Assembly (NCBI RefSeq): GCF_017837635.1
Contig: NZ_JAGJRS010000004.1
Coordinates: 62,001 to 126,000 of the forward strand
Length of the DNA stretch: 64,000 nucleotides
Source: Frateuria flava
Lineage (GTDB): Bacteria > Pseudomonadota > Gammaproteobacteria > Xanthomonadales > Rhodanobacteraceae
Reading direction: 5' to 3'
The notes under the pieces: model-generated
Database searches by the model: none
The model's input: the letters and a program-made list of their open reading frames with translations, nothing else
What the model was told of the DNA's origin: nothing
Position numbers and translations under genes: made by a program
Shown here: positions 44,321 to 53,444 of the stretch, one piece after another
Numbering within the stretch: position 1 is the first letter of the stretch
Layout: every line of letters begins with the position of its first letter

Positions 44321-44875
44321 TCAGACCTCGCGATGGCGGAAGCAGCCGACCAGATGGTCGTTGACCATGCCGGTGGCCTGCATCAGCGCGTAGCAGATGG
44401 TGCTGCCGACGAAGCGGAAGCCGTCCTTCTTCAACGCCTTGCTCATGCCGTCGGACGCCGGCGTCGTGGCCGGCACCTCGGCGCTGCTCTTCCAGCGGTT
44501 GCGCCGCGGCGTGCCCTCGACGAACGACCACAGGTAGGCGTCCAGGCTGCCGTGCACCTCGATGGCCTTCAGCGCCGCACGCGCGTTGTCGCGCGTGGCG
44601 GTCACTTTCAGGCGGTTGCGGATGATGCCCGGGTCGGCAAGCGCCTTGTCCAGCTCGCGATCCGCCATGCGTGCCACGCGCGCGATGTCGAAGCCGTGGA
44701 AGACCTCGCGGTAGCGCTCGCGCTTGGCAAGCACCGTGCGCCAGGAGAGCCCGGCCTGCGCGCCTTCCAGGCAGAGAAATTCGAACAGCAGGCGGTCGTC
44801 GTGCAGCGGCACGCCCCACTCGGTGTCGTGGTAGGCGCAGAGCAGGTCGTCGGTGGCCCAGGCGCAACGGTGCAT
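44321..44875 (-). CDS. tag: DNA-3-methyladenine glycosylase I
   Basis: 184-residue repair enzyme that removes 3-methyladenine from alkylated DNA. It opens MHRCAWATDDLLCAYHDTEWG, where Cys4 and His16 are zinc ligands; the C-terminal DHLVGC supplies the other His and Cys. Near the start LLFEFLCLEGAQAGLSW carries the base-binding Glu and Trp. The length is close to the E. coli enzyme. The ATG at 44875 is chosen since upstream residues are not conserved. The gene faces away from the DMT transporter. Confidence 0.94.
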   Translation of the reverse strand: MHRCAWATDDLLCAYHDTEWGVPLHDDRLLFEFLCLEGAQAGLSWRTVLAKRERYREVFHGFDIARVARMADRELDKALADPGIIRNRLKVTATRDNARAALKAIEVHGSLDAYLWSFVEGTPRRNRWKSSAEVPATTPASDGMSKALKKDGFRFVGSTICYALMQATGMVNDHLVGCFRHREV

Positions 44876-44956
44876 GGAGATCCCTTCGATGGCAGACAAG
44901 CCAATGTAGCGCAGCGCGCGGCGTACACTGGTGCACTTTCCCGCGCGTTCCTTGCC

Positions 44957-45850
44957 ATGTCGACCACCTCCCCGCAGCGCAGTGCGCTGGGCGCCCTCGC
45001 CGGCACCATCCTGATCTGGGCCTACAGCTGGGTGGTGATGAAGCAGGCGCTGAACTGGGCGGGGCCATTCGATTTCGCCGCGCTGCGTTACCTGCTTGGC
45101 GCGGTGGTGCTGTTCGTCGCGCTGGCGGTGAGCCGGCAGTCGCTGCGTCCGCCGCCGCTGGTATCCACGGTGCTGATCGGCCTGTGCCAGACCGCGGCGT
45201 TCCAGGGCCTCGAACAATGGGCGCTGGTCGGCGGCGGCGCCGGGCACGTGGCGCTGCTCGCCTACAGCATGCCGTTCTGGTCGGTGCTGGTGGCCTGGCC
45301 GCTGCTGGGCGAGACGCCCTCCGCGCGGCACTGGCTGGGCCTGGCGCTGGCCGCCGCCGGACTGCTGTGCATCCTCGAACCCTGGCAGGGCCTGGGCAGT
45401 CCGCTGAGCACGGTGCTGGCGCTCGCCGGTGGTGCCGCGTGGGCGGCAGGGACGGTGCTAAGCAAGCGGCTGTTCCAACGCCACGCGTTGTCGGCCCTGT
45501 CGCTGACCAGCTGGCAGATGCTGATCGGCGCGCTGGTGCTCGGGCTGGTCGCGCTGCTGGTGCCTTCGCGGCCGATCGCCTGGACCTGGGCCTTCGCCGG
45601 CGCGCTGGTCTACAGCGCGGTGATGGCGTCCAGCGTCGCCTGGGGGCTGTGGCTGGTGGTGCTCAAGCGCCTGCCGACCACGGTGGCGAGCCTGTCCAGC
45701 CTCGGCGTGCCGGTGGTCAGCGTGCTGCTGGCCTGGCTGATCCTGGACGAGCGGCCCGATGCAATGGAATGGCTCGGCATCGCGCTAGTGCTGGCCGGAC
45801 TGGCGGCGGTGGTCGGCGTGCGCTGGCGCAAGCGGGCATTGCCCTTGTAG
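44957..45850 (+). CDS. DMT-superfamily (EamA) transporter
   Basis: 297-residue membrane protein with ten predicted helices in two EamA repeats (first from about LGALAGTILIWAYSWVVMK, second from about LALAGGAAWAAGTVLSKRLF). Members export amino acids, nucleotides or drugs; the substrate is not evident. A TACACT box (44924-44929) lies about 28 bases upstream. Its TAG sits inside the start of the repeat at 45846-45918, so the repeat begins at the gene end. The gene is divergent from tag. Confidence 0.9.
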   Translation: MSTTSPQRSALGALAGTILIWAYSWVVMKQALNWAGPFDFAALRYLLGAVVLFVALAVSRQSLRPPPLVSTVLIGLCQTAAFQGLEQWALVGGGAGHVALLAYSMPFWSVLVAWPLLGETPSARHWLGLALAAAGLLCILEPWQGLGSPLSTVLALAGGAAWAAGTVLSKRLFQRHALSALSLTSWQMLIGALVLGLVALLVPSRPIAWTWAFAGALVYSAVMASSVAWGLWLVVLKRLPTTVASLSSLGVPVVSVLLAWLILDERPDAMEWLGIALVLAGLAAVVGVRWRKRALPL

Positions 45851-45918
45851 GAGCGCACCCTGTGCGCGACCACGCGCTTCCCCGTGCCGGTCGGTCGCGC
45901 GCAGGGTGCGCTCCTACA
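45846..45918. repeat. TGTAGGAGCGCACCC inverted repeat
   Basis: Arms of about 26 bases, beginning TGTAGGAGCGCACCCTGTGC and ending in CAGGGTGCGCTCCTACA, match with one mismatch around a 21-base centre. It overlaps the stop codon of the DMT gene and lies between it and the converging dehydratase gene. The arms match the family at 36761. Confidence 0.75.
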
Positions 45919-45930
45919 GGCCTGCGGCAA

Positions 45931-46878
45931 TCACCAGGGCAAAGCATCGAGATCGACGTTGCCCCCGGTCAACACCACGCCGACGCGGCGGCCGGCAAAA
46001 CGCTCGCGCGCTTTCAGGATCGCCGCGAACGCGGTGGCACTGGACACTTCCACCACCTGCTTGAGCTCCTGCCACAGCAGGCGCATCGCGGCGATGGTTT
46101 CCTCGTCGGTCACGGTGATGACGTCGACCCGATGCTCGCGCAGCGCATGCAGGTTAGGCTCGCCGACCAGCGCGCGCAGGCCATCGCAGACGGTGTCGGG
46201 CACCACGTCGGTGACACGCGCGCCGCGGGCGAGCGAACGCGCGGCGTCGTCCGCGCCGGAAGGTTCGGCCGCGTGAAGCGAAAGTTCCGGACGCAGCGCG
46301 TGCGCGGCGATCGCCACACCCGAGGCCAGTCCGCCGCCACCGACCGGGGTCACGATCGCATCGAGATCGGCCACCTGTGCAAGCAGCTCCAGCGCGATCG
46401 TCCCCTGCCCCGCCATCACCTGCGTGTCGGCATACGGATGCACCAGCACCGCGCCGGTGTCCTGCACCAGCTGCGCGGTGGTCGCCTCGCGCGCGGCCTG
46501 GGTCGGCGCGCAGCGGTGCAGCACGGCGCCGGCGCGCTCGATCGCCTCGAGCTTGGCGCGCACGGCGCCCTCGGGCACCACCACGTGGGCGCGGATGCCA
46601 CGGGTGGCCGCCGCCAGCGCCAGTGCGTTGCCGTGGTTGCCGGAGGAATGCGTGACCACGCCGCGTGCGGCGGCCGCCTCATCCAGCGCCCATACCGCGT
46701 TGCAGGCGCCGCGGAACTTGAAGGCGCCGCCGCGCTGCAGGTTCTCGCACTTGAAGTGCAGTTGCGCGCCGGCCAGGGCGTCGAGCGCGTCGCTGCGCCG
46801 TACCGGCGTGACCTGCGCATGCGGCGCGATGCGGGCGGCGGCGTCGCGTATCTGGGTGAGGGTGGGCAAGGCAGTCAT
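45931..46878 (-). CDS. PLP-dependent threonine/serine dehydratase-like protein
   Basis: 315-residue fold-type II PLP enzyme. The cofactor lysine is in GGAFKFRGACNAV near 54, the Ser/Gly loop is THSSGNHGNALALAA, and the phosphate-binding loop is TPVGGGGLASGVA near 178. This is the threonine dehydratase/serine racemase/3-hydroxyaspartate ammonia-lyase group; no regulatory ACT domain follows, so it is more like the catabolic or racemase type than IlvA. The ATG overlaps the stop of the upstream epimerase gene. The substrate cannot be fixed. Confidence 0.87.
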   Translation of the reverse strand: MTALPTLTQIRDAAARIAPHAQVTPVRRSDALDALAGAQLHFKCENLQRGGAFKFRGACNAVWALDEAAAARGVVTHSSGNHGNALALAAATRGIRAHVVVPEGAVRAKLEAIERAGAVLHRCAPTQAAREATTAQLVQDTGAVLVHPYADTQVMAGQGTIALELLAQVADLDAIVTPVGGGGLASGVAIAAHALRPELSLHAAEPSGADDAARSLARGARVTDVVPDTVCDGLRALVGEPNLHALREHRVDVITVTDEETIAAMRLLWQELKQVVEVSSATAFAAILKARERFAGRRVGVVLTGGNVDLDALPW

Positions 46879-47870
46879 GGTGTGTCGATCTCCACGCCGC
46901 AGCGGAACGTGCGTGCGGCACCGGGTTCAAGTCGGATGGCGTCGGCGCAGTCGGGCCGGTTGAAGGCGTCGGGCAGGCTTTCCATCGGTTCGAGTGCGAG
47001 CGATGCACGCGCGCCGCGTTCGAGCGCGTCGCCGGTGTAGGCGAGCAGCACGCCGCGCTCCTGCCACACCGCGATACCCAGGCCACTGGCTGGATCGCGC
47101 AACCGCGTGCGCACGCGACCGTCGGCCTCAGCCTGCAGGTCGGCGTAGGTGTGGTTGAGCTCGAGCGCGCCGATCGCGCGCGGCTGGCGGAAGTCGAGGG
47201 CCGGGGCCTGCGCCAGCGACTGGTAGGCGGCCTCGCCCGCGAGCGGAATATGCTCCGCGTCGGTGCGGATCACGCAGGCGGCCGGGACGGTCAGCTCCCA
47301 TGAGGCCAACGCGTTGTCGCCCAGGCGGAAGTAGGGATGCCAACCGACGAAGGCCGGCGCCACGCGGTTGCCCACGTTGCGCAGGGTCGCCTCCAGCGTG
47401 AGTCCGTCGGCCGCGAGCGTGTAGCGCACGGCGAGATCGAGCGCGAACGGGTAACCCGCTTGCGGCGGAATGTGCGTGGCCAGCAGCACGCTGGCCGCAT
47501 GCTCGTCCGCGTCGAGCGCACCGATGACGAACCCGGCATCGCGCACGAAGCCATGGCGACTGGCGCGCGCGGCGCCGGTCGCGCCGGGCGTGAGGTCGTG
47601 TTCGATGCCTTCGAAACGGTAGCGTGCGTCATCGACGCGGTTGGCGAAGGGCGCCAGCACCGCGAAGCGCGAGCCGGGCCGGGCGACCAGTTCGGCCGCG
47701 TTGCGATGGCCATCGGCCAGTGCCACGCGCCGGCCGCGGACGGTCGCCTCGATGGCAAGCACGCAGGCACCGTGCCGCGCAATGCGCACGCGACGACCAC
47801 GCGCACTGTCGTTCAATACGACGACCGGCTGCGTGTCCAATCCTTCGATGGCGACGTTCAAAGCGCCCAT
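46875..47870 (-). CDS. aldose 1-epimerase family protein
   Basis: 331-residue protein of the galactose-mutarotase family. Supporting segments are VLAPFANRVDDARYRFEG, which has the family's NR pattern, HGFVRDAGFVIGALD with the catalytic His, and FVGWHPYFRLGD with a second His. The C-terminal part has YTGDALERGARASLALEPME with the acidic catalytic residue. It interconverts alpha and beta sugars; the sugar is unknown. The start at 47870 follows GGACGGAAC. The gene overlaps the dehydratase by four bases and is divergent from pepN. Confidence 0.86.
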   Translation of the reverse strand: MGALNVAIEGLDTQPVVVLNDSARGRRVRIARHGACVLAIEATVRGRRVALADGHRNAAELVARPGSRFAVLAPFANRVDDARYRFEGIEHDLTPGATGAARASRHGFVRDAGFVIGALDADEHAASVLLATHIPPQAGYPFALDLAVRYTLAADGLTLEATLRNVGNRVAPAFVGWHPYFRLGDNALASWELTVPAACVIRTDAEHIPLAGEAAYQSLAQAPALDFRQPRAIGALELNHTYADLQAEADGRVRTRLRDPASGLGIAVWQERGVLLAYTGDALERGARASLALEPMESLPDAFNRPDCADAIRLEPGAARTFRCGVEIDTP

Positions 47871-47933
47871 GTTCCGTCCGGTCGCGAAAGCGCCGCATGT
47901 TAGCCTGAGCCTTCCCCCAGCGGCTTTTTTTAT

Positions 47934-50564
47934 ATGACTGCGCGCGACGATCAGACCCCCTCGCCCATCCGCCTTGCCGACTATCGCCCGCCCGCCTGGA
48001 CGGTGGCGCGGATCGAACTGGAATTCGATCTCGGCATCGATACGAGCGAGGTGCATTCGCGCCTGCATCTGCACCGCGATCCGGCACAGGACGCGCCGCT
48101 GCGGCTGGATGGCGAAGGTCTGGAGCTGCTCGCGATCGCGCTGGATGGCCAGCCACTCGACGCCAGTGCCTACCGTTATCGCGAGAATGTGCTGGAGGTC
48201 GACGGCGTTGCTGACGGCAGCGTGCTGGAAACCCGCGTGCGCGTGCGCCCGGCGGCCAACACCGCGCTGGAGGGGCTGTACCTGTCCGGCTCGCGCGAGC
48301 GCGGCTTCCTGCTGACCCAGTGCGAGGCCGAAGGCTTCCGCCACATCACCTTCTTTCCCGACCGCCCGGACGTACTCACGCGCTACACCGTCACCCTGCG
48401 CGCCGAGCGCGAGCGCTTCCCGGTGCTGCTCGCCGGCGGCAATCCGGACGGCGCCGGCGAGTTGCCGGACGGACGCCACTGGGCGCGTTTCGTCGATCCG
48501 TACCCGAAGCCCTGCTACCTGTTCGCGCTGGTGGCCGGGCGGCTGGAGAAACTCGAACGCGACTACGTCACCGCCGATGGCCGCCGTGTGGCGCTGGTGA
48601 TCTGGGCCGAGCCGGATGTGATCGAGTGCTGCCACTACGCCATGGACGCGCTCGAGCGCGCCATGCGCTGGGACGAGCAGGCGTACGGGCGCAATTTCGA
48701 CCTGGACGTGTTCCACGTCGTGGCCACGCACGACTTCAACATGGGCGCGATGGAGAACAAGGGCCTCAACATCTTCAACGCCAAGTACCTGCTGGCCGAT
48801 CCGGACACCACGACCGACGACGAGTACCGTGCGGTCGAGGCGGTGATCGGCCACGAGTACTTCCACAACTGGAGCGGCAACCGCGTCACCTGCCGCGACT
48901 GGTTCCAGCTGTCGCTGAAGGAAGGCCTCACCGTGTTCCGCGAGCAGCAGTTCTCCGCGGACATGTACTCGCCCTCGCTCAAGCGCATCGACGACGTCGC
49001 CCTGCTGCGCCGCGCGCAGTTTCCCGAAGACGCCGGTCCGCTGGCGCACCCGGTGCGCCCCTCGCAGTACAGCGAGATCAACAATTTCTATACCGCCACA
49101 GTGTACGAGAAGGGTTCGGAACTGGTGCGCATGCTGGCCGGCCGGCTCGGTCCCGAAGGCTTCCGCCGCGGCATGGACCTCTACTTTGAGCGCAACGACG
49201 GCAGGGCCGCGACGCTGGAGGATTTCCTCGCTGCGCTGGGCCAGGCCAACGGCATCGACCTGGCGCCGTATCTGGCCTGGTACGGGCAGGCCGGCACGCC
49301 GCGACTGTCGGGCGAGGGACACTACGATGCCGCCACGCGCACCTACACGCTAACCCTGCGCCAGCACACGCCACCCACGCCTGGCCAGCCCGACAAGCGG
49401 CCGCTGCCGATCCCGGTCAAGCTCGCGCTGTTCGATCCGGACGGCCGCATGCTGCCGCTGCACGAGGGCGCCACCGAACAGGTGGTTGTGCTCGATACGC
49501 AGGAGCAGTCGTTCGTGTTCCCCGGCATCGGGCGCGCGCCGGTACCCTCGCTGCTGCGTGGCTTCTCCGCGCCGGTGATCCTCGACTACGCGTACTTGCC
49601 GGCCGAGCTTGCGCTGCTGCTGACCCACGACACCGATGGCTTCAACCGCTGGGAGGCCGCGCAGCAACTGGCCTGGCGCGCCTACGCCGAATTGCGCGAT
49701 GGCCGCGGTCACCAGGCGCTGGCGGTATGGGGCGACACGCTCGCCGGGCTGTTCGACCAGGCCACGCTGGACCCGGCGCTGCTGGCCGACCTGCTCACGC
49801 CGCTCAGCGAAGTGGAGCTGGCCGAACGGGAGACCGACGTCGACCCCGCGCGCATCCATGCGTTGCGCCAGACCCTGCAGCGCGAGCTAGCCTCGCGCAT
49901 TGGCGCGGGCGTGCTGGCCGACCGCTACCGTGCGCTCACCGCGCAGGCGAGCGACGCGCTGGATGCCGCCAGCCAGGCGCGGCGCCGGCTCAAGCGCCGC
50001 GTGCTGGAGCTGCTGGTGCTGCTCGATGCGCCCGCGGCGCATGCCTTTGCAACGGCGCAGTTCGAGCGCGCCGCGACGATGACCGATCGCCTCGCCGGCC
50101 TCGCCGTGCTGGTGCGCAGCGGGGCGCCGCAGGCCGCCGGCGCCCTGGCCCGCTACCGCACGCGCCACGCCGACAACGCGCTGGCGCTGGACAAGTGGTT
50201 CGCGGTGCAGGCGCAGATCCCGGGCGAACCGGCCCTGGCGCGCGTGCGCGCGCTGGAGGCCGACCCGAAGTTCACCCTGAAGAACCCCAACCGTGTGCAG
50301 GCGCTGCTGGGCACCTGGGCGCGCGGCAATCCCAGCGGCTTCCACCGCGCCGATGGCGAGGGTTACCGTTTCCTGGCTGCGCGGCTGGCGGAACTGGATG
50401 CGCTCAACCCGCAAGTGGCGGCGCGGCTGGCGACGGCGTTCAACGGCTGGCAGCGGTTGGAGCCGGTGCGGCGCGAGAAGGCGCGGGCGGCGGTCGCGGG
50501 GCTGGCGGAACAAAGCCTCTCGCGCAACCTTGCCGAGATCGTCGGCAACATGCTCAAAGGCTGA
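47934..50564 (+). CDS. pepN: aminopeptidase N
   Basis: 876-residue M1 metallopeptidase that removes N-terminal amino acids from peptides in the cytoplasm. The exopeptidase motif GAMEN is at 271-275 and the zinc site HEYFH (His307, Glu308, His311) in VIGHEYFHNWSGNRVTC; the third ligand Glu is in LSLKEGLTVF. The length matches the E. coli enzyme, and the C-terminal half is helical. The ATG follows a T-rich run only 63 bases from the divergent epimerase start; no strong ribosome site is seen. Confidence 0.96.
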   Translation: MTARDDQTPSPIRLADYRPPAWTVARIELEFDLGIDTSEVHSRLHLHRDPAQDAPLRLDGEGLELLAIALDGQPLDASAYRYRENVLEVDGVADGSVLETRVRVRPAANTALEGLYLSGSRERGFLLTQCEAEGFRHITFFPDRPDVLTRYTVTLRAERERFPVLLAGGNPDGAGELPDGRHWARFVDPYPKPCYLFALVAGRLEKLERDYVTADGRRVALVIWAEPDVIECCHYAMDALERAMRWDEQAYGRNFDLDVFHVVATHDFNMGAMENKGLNIFNAKYLLADPDTTTDDEYRAVEAVIGHEYFHNWSGNRVTCRDWFQLSLKEGLTVFREQQFSADMYSPSLKRIDDVALLRRAQFPEDAGPLAHPVRPSQYSEINNFYTATVYEKGSELVRMLAGRLGPEGFRRGMDLYFERNDGRAATLEDFLAALGQANGIDLAPYLAWYGQAGTPRLSGEGHYDAATRTYTLTLRQHTPPTPGQPDKRPLPIPVKLALFDPDGRMLPLHEGATEQVVVLDTQEQSFVFPGIGRAPVPSLLRGFSAPVILDYAYLPAELALLLTHDTDGFNRWEAAQQLAWRAYAELRDGRGHQALAVWGDTLAGLFDQATLDPALLADLLTPLSEVELAERETDVDPARIHALRQTLQRELASRIGAGVLADRYRALTAQASDALDAASQARRRLKRRVLELLVLLDAPAAHAFATAQFERAATMTDRLAGLAVLVRSGAPQAAGALARYRTRHADNALALDKWFAVQAQIPGEPALARVRALEADPKFTLKNPNRVQALLGTWARGNPSGFHRADGEGYRFLAARLAELDALNPQVAARLATAFNGWQRLEPVRREKARAAVAGLAEQSLSRNLAEIVGNMLKG

Positions 50565-50577
50565 GCCACTGGTTTTT

Positions 50578-50604
50578 GCAGGAGCCCGCTTGCGGGCGCT
50601 ACCA
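50578..50604. repeat. GGAGCCCGCTTGCGGGCG repeat
   Basis: GGAGCCCGC / GCGGGCGC palindrome 14 bases after pepN. It resembles the REP family found widely in pseudomonads and relatives, and may act as a transcript end between pepN and the small leftward gene. Confidence 0.6.
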
Positions 50605-50615
50605 GACGCGGGCGG

Positions 50616-50801
50616 TCAGGCGGCCAGCTGGTTCAGCGCGTTGCGCAGGCGGACCATATGCGATTCCAGGCGCGGCGCCAGATTCTGGCGCTCCTGCTCG
50701 GTGCGCGCGGCCAGGTGTTCGATCGCCATCTGCACCTTGCCGATCTCGATCATCAGATCGTGGCGCGGATAGACAGGCTGGAAGTCGAAAGTGGTGTTCA
50801 T
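50616..50801 (-). CDS. small hypothetical protein
   Basis: 61-residue, amphipathic alpha-helical protein (MNTTFDFQPVYPRHDLMIEI, then AIEHLAARTEQERQNLAPRL). There is no signal peptide or cysteine. It could form a coiled coil. No ribosome site is obvious upstream of the ATG at 50801. Its reading frame looks protein-like, but I do not recognise a family. Confidence 0.5.
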   Translation of the reverse strand: MNTTFDFQPVYPRHDLMIEIGKVQMAIEHLAARTEQERQNLAPRLESHMVRLRNALNQLAA

Positions 50802-50956
50802 GGCGAACGCAAGGGATGGGGTTGGTGAAGCGGGCTCTGCAATGGCCGTGCCAGAGCGTGATAGCCGTCACAGTCGGCCTGGGGCCGGATCGCGGGGCTG
50901 ACGCTCAGCGTCACCGGCCTTACAAAAAAAAGCCGGAATTAGTCACTTTTTATTCA

Positions 50957-51129
50957 CGGCGGTACTGGGAATATCCATTCCGCAGTCGCGACACGTCGCG
51001 GCGGCGCCCGCGACTTTCCGGTTTCTGGCGCCCGGCAACACGGTCATCCTGGATTCCCCCTGTTCCTGAGACCGCCGGGCGCCAGATCTAAGCACGGCCA
51101 AGCCCCGCCACTGGCGGGGCTTGGTTTTT
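50957..51129 (+). ncRNA. possible small RNA upstream of mnmG
   Basis: There is no convincing gene here, yet the + strand has organised structure. From left to right: GGAAT-ATCC-ATTCC hairpin, a 13-base perfect inverted repeat (51024-51036 with 51074-51086) around a 37-base loop, and a strong intrinsic terminator ending at 51129. A start near 50957 would make an RNA of about 170 bases. No clean promoter is visible, and the boundaries are guesses. It is not a match to 6S, 4.5S, RNase P or tmRNA in the parts I could compare. A 34-codon minus-strand frame with a CxxC motif lies opposite and is a weaker alternative. Confidence 0.35.
51098..51129 (+). terminator. strong intrinsic terminator
   Basis: Perfect 12-bp stem CCAAGCCCCGCC / GGCGGGGCTTGG with a 3-base loop, followed by TTTTT (51125-51129). 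It is the clearest Rho-independent terminator in the window. It reads rightward. Confidence 0.9.
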
Positions 51130-51146
51130 CCGGGGCCGGAAAAGGC

Positions 51147-51180
51147 GACGGCGCCGTGGGGAAACCCCAACGGCGCCGTC
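51147..51180 (-). terminator. leftward hairpin facing the first terminator
   Basis: Stem of about 15 bp, GACGGCGCCGT...GGGG against CCCC...ACGGCGCCGTC, with an AAA loop and one bulge. On the minus strand it is followed by a TTTT (51140-51143), so it could terminate leftward transcription. It is only 17 bases from the rightward terminator. Confidence 0.6.
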
Positions 51181-51376
51181 ATGCTTCCTCTCCCGGTACG
51201 CGGTCGGGCCCCTGTCTGCCCAGCCTCGGCGCGCGGTTCGCGCAGCGTCTGCCCATGGAAAGTGCACGGGGAGTGAAGCAGTAAACGTGCCAAGCTCTTG
51301 ATTATGTTCGGGCGCAGCCTCCAAAGCGCTAACATACGCACGTTTCTTCTCGCACGCGCCAGGCGCCCTTTTCCCG

Positions 51377-53248
51377 ATGATCCATTCCACCCGCTACGAC
51401 GTGATCGTGGTCGGCGGCGGCCATGCCGGCACCGAAGCGGCCCTGGCCGCGGCTCGCTGCGGCGCGCGCACCCTGCTGCTGACCCACAACCTGGAAACCG
51501 TCGGGGCGATGAGCTGCAACCCGGCGATCGGCGGCATCGGTAAGGGGCACCTGGTCAAGGAAATCGATGCCCTCGGCGGAGCCATGGCACACGCCGCCGA
51601 TCGCGCGGGCATCCAGTGGCGCACGCTCAATGCCTCCAAGGGTCCGGCCGTGCGCGCCACGCGCTGCCAGGCCGATCGCGCGCTGTACCGGGCGGCGATC
51701 CGGCGCATCGTCGAGTCGCAGCCCAACCTGGAGCTGTTCCAGCAGGCGGTCGATGACCTTGTGATCGAGGGTGGGTGCGTCGCCGGTGTGGTCACCCAGA
51801 TGGGCCTGACTTTCCGCGCCGGCGCGGTGGTGCTCACTGCCGGGACTTTCCTGGCCGGCAAGATCCACATCGGCCCGGCGCAGTACGCCGGCGGACGCGC
51901 CGGCGATCCGCCCGCCACGACGCTGGCCCGGCGCCTGCGCGAGCTGCCGGTGGCGGCCGACCGCCTGAAGACCGGTACGCCGCCACGCATCGACCTGCGC
52001 AGCATCGACTTCAGCGGCCTTGAGGAACAGCCCGGCGACGACCCCGCGCCGGTGTTCTCCTACCTGGGCACGCGCGAGGAACACCCGCGCCAGGTCAGCT
52101 GCTGGATCACACACACCAGCGAGCGCACGCACGAGATCATTCGCGGCGCGCTCGATCGCTCGCCGCTTTTCAGCGGCCAGATCGAGGGTGTCGGGCCGCG
52201 CTACTGCCCCTCGATCGAGGACAAGGTGGTGCGCTTCGCCGACAAGGGCTCGCACCAGATCTTCATCGAGCCCGAAGGTCTGGACAGCGCCGAGATCTAC
52301 CCCAACGGCATCTCCACGTCGCTGCCCTTCGACGTGCAGCTGGACGTCGTCCATTCGATTCCCGGCTTCGAGCATGCGCACATCACGCGCCCGGGTTACG
52401 CGATCGAGTACGACTACTTCGATCCGCGCGGCCTGCAGCCGTGGCTGGAGACCAAGGGCATCGGCGGCCTGTACTTCGCCGGCCAGATCAACGGCACCAC
52501 CGGTTACGAGGAAGCCGCCGCGCAGGGCCTCATCGCCGGCCTCAACGCCGCGCGTATGACCCGTGGCGAGGCACCCTGGTATCCGCGTCGCGACGAGGCC
52601 TACGTCGGCGTGCTGATCGACGACCTCACCAGCAACGGCACGCTCGAGCCCTATCGCATGTTCACCTCGCGCGCCGAGTACCGGTTGCACCTGCGCGAGG
52701 ACAACGCCGACCTGCGCCTGACCGAACAGGGCTTCGCGCTCGGCGTGGTGCCGCAGGCGCGCTTCGACGCACTGCGGACCAAGCGCGAGGCGGTCGAGCG
52801 CGAGACACAACGGCTGGCCTCGCTTTGGGCCGCGCCGACCAACGCGCTGGGCGCGGCGGTCGCGCGCCAGCTTGGCATCAGCGTGAGCCGCGAGACCCAT
52901 GCGCTGGACCTGCTGCGCCGTCCCGAGCTCGACTACGGCAAGCTCACCGCCGTCGGCGAACTGGGCCCCGCCGTCGAGCGCGAGGACGTCGCCGCGCAGG
53001 TCGAGGTGCAGGCCAAGTACGCCGGCTACCTGGAGCGCCAGCGCGAGGAAATCGAACGCCAGCGCCGCCACGAACACACCGACATTCCCGCCGGCTTCGA
53101 CTACGACAAGGTGCGCGGACTGTCGTCGGAGGTGCTGCTCAAGCTCAAGCGCTCGCAGCCGGCGACGCTGGGTCAGGCCGCACGGATCAGCGGCGTCACG
53201 CCCGCGGCGATCTCGCTGCTGCTGGTGCACCTGAAGCGTCGCGCCTGA
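51377..53248 (+). CDS. mnmG: tRNA uridine-5-carboxymethylaminomethyl modification enzyme
   Basis: 623-residue FAD-dependent enzyme (GidA) that, with MnmE, installs the cmnm group on U34 of several tRNAs. The FAD-binding [15 protein letters not shown] starts at residue 11; family segments [29 protein letters not shown] and [21 protein letters not shown] follow. The C-terminal helical domain that contacts MnmE and tRNA begins near 550. The ATG at 51377 gives the known N-terminus. A TAACAT box near 51330 may be its -10. A REPIN-like element follows the stop. Confidence 0.97.
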   Translation: MIHSTRYDVIVVGGGHAGTEAALAAARCGARTLLLTHNLETVGAMSCNPAIGGIGKGHLVKEIDALGGAMAHAADRAGIQWRTLNASKGPAVRATRCQADRALYRAAIRRIVESQPNLELFQQAVDDLVIEGGCVAGVVTQMGLTFRAGAVVLTAGTFLAGKIHIGPAQYAGGRAGDPPATTLARRLRELPVAADRLKTGTPPRIDLRSIDFSGLEEQPGDDPAPVFSYLGTREEHPRQVSCWITHTSERTHEIIRGALDRSPLFSGQIEGVGPRYCPSIEDKVVRFADKGSHQIFIEPEGLDSAEIYPNGISTSLPFDVQLDVVHSIPGFEHAHITRPGYAIEYDYFDPRGLQPWLETKGIGGLYFAGQINGTTGYEEAAAQGLIAGLNAARMTRGEAPWYPRRDEAYVGVLIDDLTSNGTLEPYRMFTSRAEYRLHLREDNADLRLTEQGFALGVVPQARFDALRTKREAVERETQRLASLWAAPTNALGAAVARQLGISVSRETHALDLLRRPELDYGKLTAVGELGPAVEREDVAAQVEVQAKYAGYLERQREEIERQRRHEHTDIPAGFDYDKVRGLSSEVLLKLKRSQPATLGQAARISGVTPAAISLLLVHLKRRA

Positions 53249-53257
53249 TGCCCCGCT

Positions 53258-53385
53258 TCCTCTCCCCGCCCGGGAGAGGACCGAGGTGAGCGGTCGGGCT
53301 CGCGGGCATTTTTCATTTCAAGCGGCAAAACCGCCTTCCCACAAGAGCAGTCCTTCACCCCCGCCCTCTTCCCAGTGGAAGAGGG
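53258..53385. repeat. REPIN-like pair of hairpins
   Basis: Two hairpins, CCTCTCCC / GGGAGAGG (53258-53278) and CCCTCTTCC-CAGT-GGAAGAGGG (53364-53385), in inverted orientation about 85 bases apart. The inner ends carry GGTGAG and CTTCACCC, also roughly complementary. This is the plan of a REPIN or MITE. The same pattern is embedded in trhO at 34959-35087. Confidence 0.75.
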
Positions 53386-53444
53386 AGCGGTGTGCGATGG
53401 CCCGTGGCATCATCGGTCGAATCGATGTCTTTTGGAGCGAGCGG

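Noticed and set aside
50957-51129. Identification of the mnmG upstream region as 6S RNA, 4.5S RNA, RNase P RNA or tmRNA
   Set aside because: The hallmark sequences of each (for example the 4.5S GGAAGCAGCC-type core or a tmRNA tag frame) are not visible.
53286-53444. Longer N-terminus for the RDD protein
   Set aside because: It would translate the REPIN-like repeat; a normal GYF_2 domain begins at 53445.
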